DNA of 41,456 nt from Eubacteriaceae bacterium (GTDB lineage Bacteria; Bacillota; Clostridia; Eubacteriales; Anaerofustaceae), in the NCBI GenBank assembly GCA_012727485.1, contig JAAYHF010000154.1, positions 1 through 41,456 of the forward strand, read 5' to 3'. Below are positions 1 through 8,701 of this stretch, in pieces. How positions within the stretch are numbered: the first letter of the stretch is position 1; the number at the start of each line of letters is the position of its first letter. The notes under the pieces are model-generated. The model saw nothing but the letters and a program-made list of their open reading frames with translations. It was not told the DNA's origin and ran no database searches. A program made the translations under genes and the position numbers.

Positions 1-53
1 AAAATTCGCCTTCGGCGAATTTTGAAAGTTCCCGCCCCCGGCGGGAACTTTTT
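1..53 (+). terminator. Two consecutive perfect hairpins, likely terminator of an upstream gene outside the window
   Basis: AAAATTCGCC-TTC-GGCGAATTTT (1-23) and AAAGTTCCCGCC-CCC-GGCGGGAACTTT (25-51) followed by Ts. Confidence 0.7.
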
Positions 54-218
54 CGCCAAACGGAAAATGCCGATAATTTAATTTCATTTCCCTTTTTCCC
101 GTCAAAATTCCCCAAAATGGGCATTTTTAATCGGCGCAGGATCAAATGAACCTTACTTTGAATCCTATTTTCCGATATGAAAATAAAGTTAAAAATGCGG
201 GCATTTAGCGCCTTTAAT

Positions 219-246
219 TGACAAGAGTTTATTTTTTTGTTATATT
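219..246 (+). promoter_or_regulatory. Putative sigma-A promoter of the purine operon
   Basis: TTGACA (219-224), 16-nt spacer, TATATT (241-246). Confidence 0.65.
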
Positions 247-257
247 TATCCCATTGA

Positions 258-327
258 ACGACTCAAGGGCACTCTTATAAAGGCATAAATTTTTAAGGGT
301 TGCCTTTTTCTGTTTTTCACGGGTCGT
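258..327 (+). promoter_or_regulatory. Structured purE leader with possible attenuator
   Basis: ACGACTC (258-264) can pair GGGTCGT (321-327, one wobble); AAGGCA (280-285) pairs TGCCTT (301-306), followed by TTTCTGTTTTT. Confidence 0.4.
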
Positions 328-342
328 CATAAGGAGGGGCTA

Positions 343-834
343 ATGAAAAAGGTTGCGGTAATAATGGGAAGCGACAGCGATATGGAGATCGCCAAGAAAG
401 CGGTTAATGTTTTAAAGGAATTCAATGTTCCTTACAGGGTGAGGGTGCTTTCGGCCCACCGTACCCCCGTGGAGGCGGCGCAGTTTGCGGAAAGCCTTGA
501 AGCCGAGGGTTACGGCGCAGTGATAGCCATAGCGGGCATGGCGGCCCATTTGGCGGGAGCCGTCGCCGCAAGGACGGTGCTTCCCGTGATAGGAGTGCCC
601 GTGGCTTCCTCCCTTTCGGGAATGGACGCCCTGCTTTCCACCGTTCAAATGCCCTCGGGCATACCCGTGGCTTCGGTGGCCGTGGACGGGGCGAAGAACG
701 CCGCATATTTGGCGGCTCAGATAATCGCCACCTCCGACGAGGCTTTAAGGGAAGCCCTTTGGAACGCCAGAAGGGAAGCCGAAGCCGGGGTTTTGGAGAA
801 GGACGCCTTTGTGGGTAAGTTCTTCGAATCTTGA
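343..834 (+). CDS. purE: N5-carboxyaminoimidazole ribonucleotide mutase
   Basis: ORF MKKVAVIMGSDSDMEIAKKA... with GSDSD and SAHRTP motifs; RBS aaggagggg. Confidence 0.96.
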   Translation: MKKVAVIMGSDSDMEIAKKAVNVLKEFNVPYRVRVLSAHRTPVEAAQFAESLEAEGYGAVIAIAGMAAHLAGAVAARTVLPVIGVPVASSLSGMDALLSTVQMPSGIPVASVAVDGAKNAAYLAAQIIATSDEALREALWNARREAEAGVLEKDAFVGKFFES

Positions 835-1183
835 TTTTCGGCGGAGTTTTCCCGCAGAGCGCAAACCGACGAATATTTTCAGGGGAGTAATTTCAAGGAA
901 TTATCCTATTATCGGTTTCATATACTCGAGAATTTCGGGGGTTGTCTTTGCAACTTGGCGCAAGCGGCCGTTCAACCTAAACATAAGCGGCGAGCGATGC
1001 GCCTTGACCGACAGCTTTAAGCGCAAGGAAAAAGACGGGGCGGGTAAACGCAAAGCCCTCGAAGCGGGGCGAAATTGCGGGTCGCTTCTTGCCGTTTAAC
1101 CCAATCGACTGTTCGTTTTACGGCGGCGGCTAAGCCCGAAGTGCCGCAAGCCGACGGCGGATAATGCCCCGAGTGTAAGTGGA

Positions 1184-1290
1184 TACGGGGCAACCCCGAA
1201 TACGGGGCAACCCCGAGTACGGGGCAACCCCGAGTACGGGGCAACCCCGAATACGGGGCACCCAGAAAACGGGGTACCCCGCACTCGGGG
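1184..1290. repeat. Tandem array of 17-bp dyad-symmetric units between purE and purC
   Basis: TACGGGGCAACCCCGA(A/G) x4 perfect (1184-1251), then degenerate units; each unit contains CGGGG-CAA-CCCCG. Confidence 0.9.
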
Positions 1291-1390
1291 TGATACAATG
1301 CTTTTTTACGCGGCAAACGGAATAAGCCGCAAAACACAAAAATGCACAAACTTTTTTGTGTATATAAAATTTAAATTTTTAGGGGGATTT

Positions 1391-2074
1391 ATGTCAAAGC
1401 AGCTGGTCTACAAAGGAAAAACAAAGGATGTATTTGCACTTGAAAACGGTAACTATCTCTTGAAATTCAAAGACGATGTGACCGGAACCGACGGCAAGTT
1501 CGACCCGGGAGCCAACACTGTGGGGCTTTCCATCGAGGGAGTGGGAAAGCTGAATATAAAAATGTCGGTTTACTATTTCGAAAAACTGGCCGCCGCGGGC
1601 ATAAAGACCCATTATGTTTCGGCTGATACAGACAACACCGAAATGGAAGTTCTCGCCGCCAAGCCCTTCGGAAAGGGGCTGGAGGTGGTCTGCCGCAGAA
1701 AGGCGGTGGGAAGCTTCTTGCGCAGATACGGCGAATACTGCACCGAGGGACAAACTCTCCCCTATTATGTGGAAACTACCTTCAAGAACGACGCCAAGGA
1801 CGATCCCCTTGTCACCCCCGACGGTCTTGTGGTTTTGGGAGTAATGGATATGGAGCAATATAATTCCCTTAAGGACTCCACCCAAAAGATAACCGCCATA
1901 ATAGCGGAGGATATGGCCGCCAGGGGTTTGGAGCTTTACGATATTAAATTCGAATTCGGCGTGGCGGGCGGCGAGGTCATATTGATAGACGAGATCGCCT
2001 CCGGCAACATGAGGGTTTATAAAGACGGGCAGTACATCGAGCCCATGGAGCTTTCAAGGCTCTTTTTCGCCTAA
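1391..2074 (+). CDS. purC: Phosphoribosylaminoimidazole-succinocarboxamide synthase
   Basis: [32 protein letters not shown]...; RBS agggggattt directly upstream of ATG 1391, inside the longer ORF 1298-2074. Confidence 0.95.
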   Translation: MSKQLVYKGKTKDVFALENGNYLLKFKDDVTGTDGKFDPGANTVGLSIEGVGKLNIKMSVYYFEKLAAAGIKTHYVSADTDNTEMEVLAAKPFGKGLEVVCRRKAVGSFLRRYGEYCTEGQTLPYYVETTFKNDAKDDPLVTPDGLVVLGVMDMEQYNSLKDSTQKITAIIAEDMAARGLELYDIKFEFGVAGGEVILIDEIASGNMRVYKDGQYIEPMELSRLFFA

Positions 2075-2083
2075 GGGGAAGCC

Positions 2084-3517
2084 ATGAGCGATTTAAGGGA
2101 AGAATGCGGAGTATTCGGTTTATATTCCGATAAGAAGATAAACGCGGCGGATTACGCCTACTACGGCCTTTTTGCCCTCCAGCACAGGGGGCAGGAAAGC
2201 TGCGGGATAGTGGTGAACGACGGCGGGGTCTTCGATGTCCATGTGGATAAGGGTCTGGTGGACGATGTTTTCACCCCGAGGGTGATGAGAAACTTCTCCC
2301 AGGGCAGAATATGCGTGGGTCATGTGAGATACGGCACAAAGGAATCCGCCGGTCGCGCCGACGCCCAGCCCATCGCCATAGCCCACCACAAGGGCAACAT
2401 CGCCCTTTGCTACAACGGCGCGGTGACAAACGCCTATGAGCTGAGGGTGGAAATGGAGCAGGAGGGCTGTATATTCCACACCAATTCCGATGCGGAAATC
2501 ATCACCAATGTGATAACAAGGGAGCGCCTGAAGGCGGACAGCACCGAGCAGGCGGTCTTAAGGGCAATGGGCAGGATCCAGGGGGCCTATTCCGTGGTGA
2601 TGATGTCGCCCACCAAGCTCATCGCCTTCCGCGACGAAAAGGGCTTCCGCCCGCTTTGCTACGGGCTCACCGAGGAGGGCATATATGTGGTCGCCTCCGA
2701 AACCTGCGCTCTGGACGCGGTGGGAGCGAAGCTCATTCGGGAAATACGCCCCGGGGAAATAATGATATTCGACAAAAACGGGGTCAGAAGCGACACGAGC
2801 CGCTGTAATAAATCCGAAAGGGCCCTTTGCATCTTCGAATACATTTATTTCGCCCGTCAGGACAGCGTTATAGAGGGCTGTTCCGTCCATAAGGCGAGAA
2901 GGAGGGCGGGCGAGTTTTTGGCTCGGCTTTTCCCGGTGGAGGCGGATATAGTCATAGGAGTGCCGGATTCGGGGTTGGACGCCGCCATTGGCTATGCGAA
3001 GGAAAGCGGCATTCCCTACGGAATAGGCTTTGTGAAGAATAAATATATCGGGCGCACCTTCATCGCCCCGGGTCAGCATCTGCGGGAGGACAGGGTTAGA
3101 ATAAAGCTCAACCCCATATCCGACACGGTGGAGGGCAAGAAATTGGTTTTGCTGGACGACTCCATTGTGCGGGGAACGACCTCCACCCGCACCGTGCGTA
3201 TCCTTCGGGAGGCGGGGGCAAAGGAGATACACATGAGGGTTTCCGCGCCTCCCTTTGTGAACCAGTGCTTCTACGGCACAGACATCGAATCCAAGGAAGC
3301 CCTTATAGCAAACCGCTTCCCCATGGAGCAAATAGCGGAGATAATCGGGGTGGATTCATTGGCCTTCCTGCCCATGGATAAGGTGAGGGACATCGTCTGC
3401 GACGGCGACAACAAGGGTTTTTGCACCGCCTGTTTCGACGGAAAGAACCCCACATATATAGATGAATCGCCCAAGGTTTTCAAATATCAGAAAAGATTAG
3501 AGGGAGGAGAGGAATAA
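2084..3517 (+). CDS. purF: Amidophosphoribosyltransferase
   Basis: MSDLREECGVFGLY... (N-terminal Cys after short propeptide), LLDDSIVRGTTS PRPP-binding motif. Confidence 0.96.
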   Translation: MSDLREECGVFGLYSDKKINAADYAYYGLFALQHRGQESCGIVVNDGGVFDVHVDKGLVDDVFTPRVMRNFSQGRICVGHVRYGTKESAGRADAQPIAIAHHKGNIALCYNGAVTNAYELRVEMEQEGCIFHTNSDAEIITNVITRERLKADSTEQAVLRAMGRIQGAYSVVMMSPTKLIAFRDEKGFRPLCYGLTEEGIYVVASETCALDAVGAKLIREIRPGEIMIFDKNGVRSDTSRCNKSERALCIFEYIYFARQDSVIEGCSVHKARRRAGEFLARLFPVEADIVIGVPDSGLDAAIGYAKESGIPYGIGFVKNKYIGRTFIAPGQHLREDRVRIKLNPISDTVEGKKLVLLDDSIVRGTTSTRTVRILREAGAKEIHMRVSAPPFVNQCFYGTDIESKEALIANRFPMEQIAEIIGVDSLAFLPMDKVRDIVCDGDNKGFCTACFDGKNPTYIDESPKVFKYQKRLEGGEE

Positions 3518-4537
3518 ATGGTAAAAGACAGCCGCAGCAAAAGCTACGAGCAGGCCGGGGTTGATGTGACCGCCGGCTACAAAGCTGTTGAATTGATGAA
3601 AGAACATATTTCCAAAACCCGCACCCCCGGGGTGCTGGACGAGGTGGGGGGCTTCAGCGGAATGTTCAAGCCCGACTTTAAGGGCTTGAAGGAGCCGGTC
3701 TTGGTTTCGGGAACGGACGGCGTGGGCACAAAGCTCATGCTGGCCTTCCTTTTGGATAAGCACGACACCGTGGGCATAGACTGCGTGGCAATGAGCGTCA
3801 ATGACGTTATCTGCTGCGGGGCTAAGCCCATTTTCTTTTTGGATTATATCGCCTGCGGAAAAAACACCCCCGAAAAGATAGCCCTTATAGTAAAGGGAGT
3901 ATCCGAGGGTTGTGTTCAGGCGGGTTGCGCCCTGATAGGCGGGGAGACGGCGGAGATGCCCGGATTTTATCCCCCCGATGAATACGACCTGGCGGGCTTT
4001 GCGGTGGGTCTGGCGGATAAAGCCGCCCTTCCCGACAAAACCACCATCGCCCCCGGGGACGCCATAATCGGCCTTTCTTCAAGCGGGGTTCATTCCAACG
4101 GCTTTTCCCTCATAAGGAAGATATTCGGCATAACCTCAAAGACCTCCGAGGTTTCAAGGGATATTTTGGAGGAGCTTCTCACTCCCACAGTCATTTATGT
4201 CAAGCCCATACTCGCCTTAATGGAGCAGGTAAAGGTTAAATCCATCTCCCATATCACAGGCGGGGGTTTCTATGAGAATATACCCCGTTCCCTCCCCCGG
4301 GGAGTAAGCGCTGTGATAGACAGGGCCGCTTGGCAAGTGCCTGATATTTTCCGGGAAATACAAAGGGCGGGCAGTGTGCCCGAAAGGGATATGTTCAACA
4401 CCTTTAACATGGGAATAGGCATGAGCGCCGTCGTTCCCGCCGAAAGCGCCGACAGGGCTGTGGAAATTCTCACTTCCTGCGGAGTAAAGGCGGCGGTGAT
4501 CGGGCAGACGGGTGAAGGAGAAGGGGTGACGATGTGA
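3518..4537 (+). CDS. purM: Phosphoribosylformylglycinamidine cyclo-ligase
   Basis: SYEQAGVDVTAGYKAVELMK..., SGTDGVGTKL, GGETAEMPGFY motifs. Confidence 0.96.
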   Translation: MVKDSRSKSYEQAGVDVTAGYKAVELMKEHISKTRTPGVLDEVGGFSGMFKPDFKGLKEPVLVSGTDGVGTKLMLAFLLDKHDTVGIDCVAMSVNDVICCGAKPIFFLDYIACGKNTPEKIALIVKGVSEGCVQAGCALIGGETAEMPGFYPPDEYDLAGFAVGLADKAALPDKTTIAPGDAIIGLSSSGVHSNGFSLIRKIFGITSKTSEVSRDILEELLTPTVIYVKPILALMEQVKVKSISHITGGGFYENIPRSLPRGVSAVIDRAAWQVPDIFREIQRAGSVPERDMFNTFNMGIGMSAVVPAESADRAVEILTSCGVKAAVIGQTGEGEGVTM

Positions 4538-5172
4538 GCAGAGCAATGGCAAGAAAAAGAGACAGGGCCCGCATTGCGGTTTTCGTTTCCGGCGGCGGAA
4601 CGAATTTGCAGGCTTTGATAGACGCCCAAAAAACGGGGCAGATACCCAACGGCAGGATCGTTTTGGTGGTATCCAACAAAAAAGACGCCTATGCCCTCAC
4701 CAGGGCAAAGGAGGCGGGAATACCCGCGCTGACGATAACAAAAAAACAATGCGGCTCCGCCGAAGCCTTTGAGGAAGCCCTCAAGGAAGCGGTGAAGGAA
4801 TATATGGTGGATCTCATCGTCTTGGCGGGATTTTTAGCCATTTTGAGCGAGAATTTCACAAAGGACTATCCCGAAAGGATAATCAATATCCACCCCTCCC
4901 TCATACCCTCCTTTTGCGGAGAGGGTTATTACGGGCTGAGGGTGCATGAAGAAGCCCTCGCAAGGGGAGTGAAGGTGACAGGGGCGACGGTGCATTACGT
5001 CAACGAGATCCCCGACGGGGGGGAGATAATAATACAAAAGGCGGTCAATATCAACAACAAGGACACCGCGGAAAGCCTCCAGCGCAAGGTCATGGAGCAG
5101 GCGGAATGGAAAATACTTCCCGAGGCTGTGCAAAAGGTGGCTAAAATTATTACCAAAAGCCGCCAAGGCTGA
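4534..5172 (+). CDS. purN: Phosphoribosylglycinamide formyltransferase
   Basis: GTG start overlapping the purM stop; RIAVFVSGGGTNLQALIDA, INIHPSLIPSF, GATVHYVNEIPDGGEII. Confidence 0.95.
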   Translation: MSRAMARKRDRARIAVFVSGGGTNLQALIDAQKTGQIPNGRIVLVVSNKKDAYALTRAKEAGIPALTITKKQCGSAEAFEEALKEAVKEYMVDLIVLAGFLAILSENFTKDYPERIINIHPSLIPSFCGEGYYGLRVHEEALARGVKVTGATVHYVNEIPDGGEIIIQKAVNINNKDTAESLQRKVMEQAEWKILPEAVQKVAKIITKSRQG

Positions 5173-5200
5173 TACAATCATTTTAGAGCAAGGAGGAAAA

Positions 5201-5923
5201 ATGGAACCCTATAAAACCTTTAAAATTCAAGAACTGCTGGAAAACAACACCTACCCCGGCAGAGGCATCGTCATCGGAATGAGCGAATGCGGCAACTTTG
5301 CGGTGAGCGCATACTTCATCATGGGAAGAAGCGAAAACAGCCGCAACAGAGTTTTCACCGAGCAGGGCGAAGAACTCATGATCTATCCCTTCGATTCAAC
5401 GAAGGTGGCGAACCCGGAGCTTATCATCTATGCGCCGGTGAGGGTATATCAGAATCATCTGATAGTAACCAACGGAGACCAAACGGACACCATTTACGAT
5501 TATTTAAGCAGGGGTCTGCGCTTTGAGGACGCTTTGAACACCCGTTCCTTCGAGCCGGATTCCCCGAATTTCACCCCCCGCATCAGCGGGCTGATGAAAT
5601 TCCATGTGAAGGATTTCAATTATAAGCTCAATATCTTAAAAAGCACCGACGAGGCGGGAAGCGAATGTAACCGTTACACCTTCAGCTACGAACCCATACC
5701 CGGCCTCGGCCATTTCATTCACACCTACAACGGCGACGGAAACCCCATTCCCTCCTTCACGGGAGAACCGGAAAGGGTCTTTATCCCCTCCGATATAGAC
5801 GAATTCACCACCGCGATATGGAACAGTCTGAATGCGGCCAACAAGGTTGCCCTTTATGTGAGATACAACAACCTTAAGGACAGAACCCACGAAACCCGCA
5901 TAGTGAACAAGCACGCCAAATAA
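5201..5923 (+). CDS. IMP cyclohydrolase, PurO-type
   Basis: MEPYKTFKIQELLENNTYPGRGIVIGMSECGNFAVSAYFIMGRSENSRNRVF resembles the archaeal-type PurO IMP cyclohydrolase family; sits directly before a cyclohydrolase-less AICARFT. Confidence 0.85.
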   Translation: MEPYKTFKIQELLENNTYPGRGIVIGMSECGNFAVSAYFIMGRSENSRNRVFTEQGEELMIYPFDSTKVANPELIIYAPVRVYQNHLIVTNGDQTDTIYDYLSRGLRFEDALNTRSFEPDSPNFTPRISGLMKFHVKDFNYKLNILKSTDEAGSECNRYTFSYEPIPGLGHFIHTYNGDGNPIPSFTGEPERVFIPSDIDEFTTAIWNSLNAANKVALYVRYNNLKDRTHETRIVNKHAK

Positions 5924-5949
5924 AAACCGAAATATTTAGTCCGCCGAAG

Positions 5950-5990
5950 CCGACAATGCTCTAAAGCCTTAATAACTTAAGCATTGTCGG
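5950..5990 (+). promoter_or_regulatory. Hairpin in the leader of the AICARFT gene
   Basis: CCGACAATGCT (5950-5960) ... AGCATTGTCGG (5980-5990), perfect 11-bp stem. Confidence 0.5.
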
Positions 5991-6012
5991 AAAAGAGAAA
6001 GGAAAGAATAAA

Positions 6013-7197
6013 ATGAAAGAATTTGAACTTAAATACGGTTGCAACCCCAATCAGAAGCCCGCAAAAATATATATGGCAAACGGAAGCGAGCTTCCCGTTG
6101 AGATAGTGAACGGCAGGCCGGGTTACATAAATTTCCTCGATGCCCTGAATTCCTATCAGCTGGTAAGGGAATTGAAAAATGAGTTGGGGCTTCCCGCCGC
6201 CACCTCCTTCAAACATGTCAGCCCCACCTCCGCGGCGGTGGGTCTGCCCCTTTCAAAGGAACTCAAGAAGGCCGTTTTCGCAGACGATGTGGAGGGTCTG
6301 GACGACTCCCCCCTGGCCTGCGCCTACGCAAGAGCAAGGGGTACCGACAGAATGAGTTCCTTCGGGGATTGGGTGGCCCTTTCGGACACCTGCGACGCGG
6401 TGACCGCAAAGCTCATCAGAAGGGAAGTTTCCGACGGAGTCATCGCCCCCGGTTACACCCCCGAAGCCCTTGAGATATTAAAGCGCAAGAAAAGCGGGAA
6501 TTATCCCGTCATAAGGATAGAAGAAGGCTATGTCCCCGAAACCATAGAAGAAAAGCAGGTTTACGGGGTGACCTTCTCCCAGATAAGAAACAATTTCAAA
6601 ATAAACAAGGAACTGCTCTCCAATGTGGTGACGGAAAACAAGATAATCCCCGATTGGGCCGTGAGAGATATGATAGTTTCCCTGCTCACCCTGAAATACA
6701 CCCAATCCAACTCCGTATGCTTCGCCGAGGGCGGACAGGCCATAGGCGTGGGGGCGGGTCAGCAGAGCCGCATTCATTGCACCCGTTTGGCGGGGGGCAA
6801 GGCGGACAACTGGCATTTAAGACAGACCGAGAGGGTCTTGAACCTCCCCTTCAAGGAAGGCCTCGGCAGACCCGACAGGGACAACGCCGTTGATGTTTAC
6901 CTTTCCGAGGATTACGAAGATGTCATAGGCGACGATGTTTGGGCGAAGTATTTCACCGAAAAACCCGCCCCCTTCACAAGAGAGGAAAAGCAGGCCTATC
7001 TTTCTTCCCTGAACACCACGATCTTAGGTTCGGACGCCTTCTTCCCCTTCGAGGACAACATAGTGCGCGCCAAGAGAAGCGGGGCGGGCTTCATCGCCCA
7101 GCCCGGAGGAAGCGTCAGAGATAAGCAGGTCATCGAAACGGCCAACGGCTACGGCATGGTGATGGTGCTTACGGGAATGAGGCTTTTCCACCATTAA
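6013..7197 (+). CDS. purH: Phosphoribosylaminoimidazolecarboxamide (AICAR) formyltransferase, stand-alone
   Basis: MKEFELKYGCNPNQKPAKIYM..., TSFKHVSPTSAAVG, ends TGMRLFHH like PurH; no N-terminal cyclohydrolase domain. Confidence 0.92.
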   Translation: MKEFELKYGCNPNQKPAKIYMANGSELPVEIVNGRPGYINFLDALNSYQLVRELKNELGLPAATSFKHVSPTSAAVGLPLSKELKKAVFADDVEGLDDSPLACAYARARGTDRMSSFGDWVALSDTCDAVTAKLIRREVSDGVIAPGYTPEALEILKRKKSGNYPVIRIEEGYVPETIEEKQVYGVTFSQIRNNFKINKELLSNVVTENKIIPDWAVRDMIVSLLTLKYTQSNSVCFAEGGQAIGVGAGQQSRIHCTRLAGGKADNWHLRQTERVLNLPFKEGLGRPDRDNAVDVYLSEDYEDVIGDDVWAKYFTEKPAPFTREEKQAYLSSLNTTILGSDAFFPFEDNIVRAKRSGAGFIAQPGGSVRDKQVIETANGYGMVMVLTGMRLFHH

Positions 7198-7216
7198 ACA
7201 AAAGAATATATTGCAG

Positions 7217-7251
7217 GCTACAGCATTGGCGATTTTCGGCGGTGCTGTAGC
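7217..7251. other. Hairpin between the AICARFT gene and purD
   Basis: GCTACAGCA (7217-7225) / TGCTGTAGC (7243-7251), perfect 9-bp stem, no clear U-tract. Confidence 0.45.
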
Positions 7252-7432
7252 TGTAATAGGGCGGTGTTTCGATTATGATCGCCCCGCCGTTGGCGGGTTT
7301 GTTTCGAGTGATGAATAAGCAAGTCGCTTTTGGATCGTTTGGGTTGATGATTTACCGTGATAATGTTATTTGGTTTGGCACGGTTTAATGAATAATAAAT
7401 ATTGAATAATGAATAGTGAATGAGGGGGGAAG

Positions 7433-8701
7433 ATGAAAGTTATGGTTGTGGGCGGCGGGGGCCGCGAACACGCTATTATAAAGAAGCTCAAGGAAAGCCC
7501 GGAGATAACCGGGCTTTATGCTCTGCCGGGAAACGGGGGGATAGCGAAGGACGCTGTCTGCGTGGACATTGCCGCCAAGGATATTGATGGATTGGTGGCC
7601 TTTGCCCTTGAAAATTCCATCGGCTTTGCGGTCGTCGCCCCGGACGATCCCCTTGTTTTGGGGGCTGTGGACGCTTTGGAGGCGGCGGGGATTCCCTGCT
7701 TCGGGCCGAGGGCAAATGCGGCCATAATAGAAGGAAGCAAGGTTTTCTCGAAAAATCTGATGAAGAAATATGCCATTCCCACTGCGGGTTATGAGGTTTT
7801 CTCCGATGTGAACCGGGCTGAGGATTACATCATCGAGCAGGGGGTCTACCCGGTGGTGATAAAGGCGGACGGGCTGGCGCTGGGCAAGGGAGTTATCATC
7901 GCCGAAAACTACGAACAGGCCGCCGCCGCCCTGAAAAGCATAATGGAGGACAAGGCCTTCGGGGAAAGCGGCAACAGGGTCGTCATAGAGGAATTCCTCA
8001 CAGGCCCGGAGGTTTCGGTTTTGGCCTTCACGGACGGCAAGACCGTCAAACCCATGATCTCCTCCATGGATCACAAGAGGGCGCAGGACGGCGACAACGG
8101 GCTGAACACCGGGGGAATGGGAACTATAGCCCCCAATCCCTTCTACACCCCCGACATGGAAAAGATATGTATGGAAACCATTTTCCTGCCCACCATAAAG
8201 GCGATGGCCGCCGAGGGCAGGGTTTTCAAGGGTTGCCTTTACTTCGGGCTCATGCTCACCCAAAACGGCCCGAAGGTTATAGAATACAACTGCCGCTTCG
8301 GAGATCCTGAGGCGCAGGTCACCCTGCCCCTTTTGGAAAGCGACCTTTTTACCATAATGAAGGCCACTCGGGAGGGAACTTTGGAGCAAACAGAGGTGAA
8401 AAATTCGAGGGGGGCGGCCTGCTGTGTGGTTATGGCCTCCGATGGCTACCCCGCCGCTTATAAAACAGGCTATCCCGTTATACTGCCCGAGAAGATGAAC
8501 GCCGAGGTCTATTTTGCGGGGGTCAAGCTCGTTGAAGGGAAGCTTTTAACCTCCGGTGGAAGGGTTTTGGGAGTCACAGCCAAGGAGGAGACTCTGAGGG
8601 AAGCCATAGACGAGGCCTACGAGAACGCCCGGGGGATAATGTTTGAAAATGCTTATTACCGTCGGGATATAGGAAAAAAAGCGCTGGAGGCGAAGAATTA
8701 A
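7433..8701 (+). CDS. purD: Phosphoribosylamine-glycine ligase
   Basis: MKVMVVGGGGREHAIIKKLKES..., ATP-grasp; IEYNCRFGDPEAQ. Confidence 0.96.
   Translation: MKVMVVGGGGREHAIIKKLKESPEITGLYALPGNGGIAKDAVCVDIAAKDIDGLVAFALENSIGFAVVAPDDPLVLGAVDALEAAGIPCFGPRANAAIIEGSKVFSKNLMKKYAIPTAGYEVFSDVNRAEDYIIEQGVYPVVIKADGLALGKGVIIAENYEQAAAALKSIMEDKAFGESGNRVVIEEFLTGPEVSVLAFTDGKTVKPMISSMDHKRAQDGDNGLNTGGMGTIAPNPFYTPDMEKICMETIFLPTIKAMAAEGRVFKGCLYFGLMLTQNGPKVIEYNCRFGDPEAQVTLPLLESDLFTIMKATREGTLEQTEVKNSRGAACCVVMASDGYPAAYKTGYPVILPEKMNAEVYFAGVKLVEGKLLTSGGRVLGVTAKEETLREAIDEAYENARGIMFENAYYRRDIGKKALEAKN

Noticed and set aside
258-342. Known purine, PRPP/ykkC or ZTP riboswitch in the purE leader
   Set aside because: Conserved core sequences of these classes could not be matched; only generic pairing is supported.
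412-706. Antisense ORFs within purE and similar long antisense ORFs inside purC, purF, purL, RACo, metF and lpdA
   Set aside because: They overlap clearly recognised genes in the GC-skewed codon pattern and have low-complexity or unnatural composition; treated as shadow ORFs.
1017-1349. Minus-strand ORFs reading repeated [14 protein letters not shown]
   Set aside because: They are the translation of the 17-bp hairpin array; no RBS or family resemblance.
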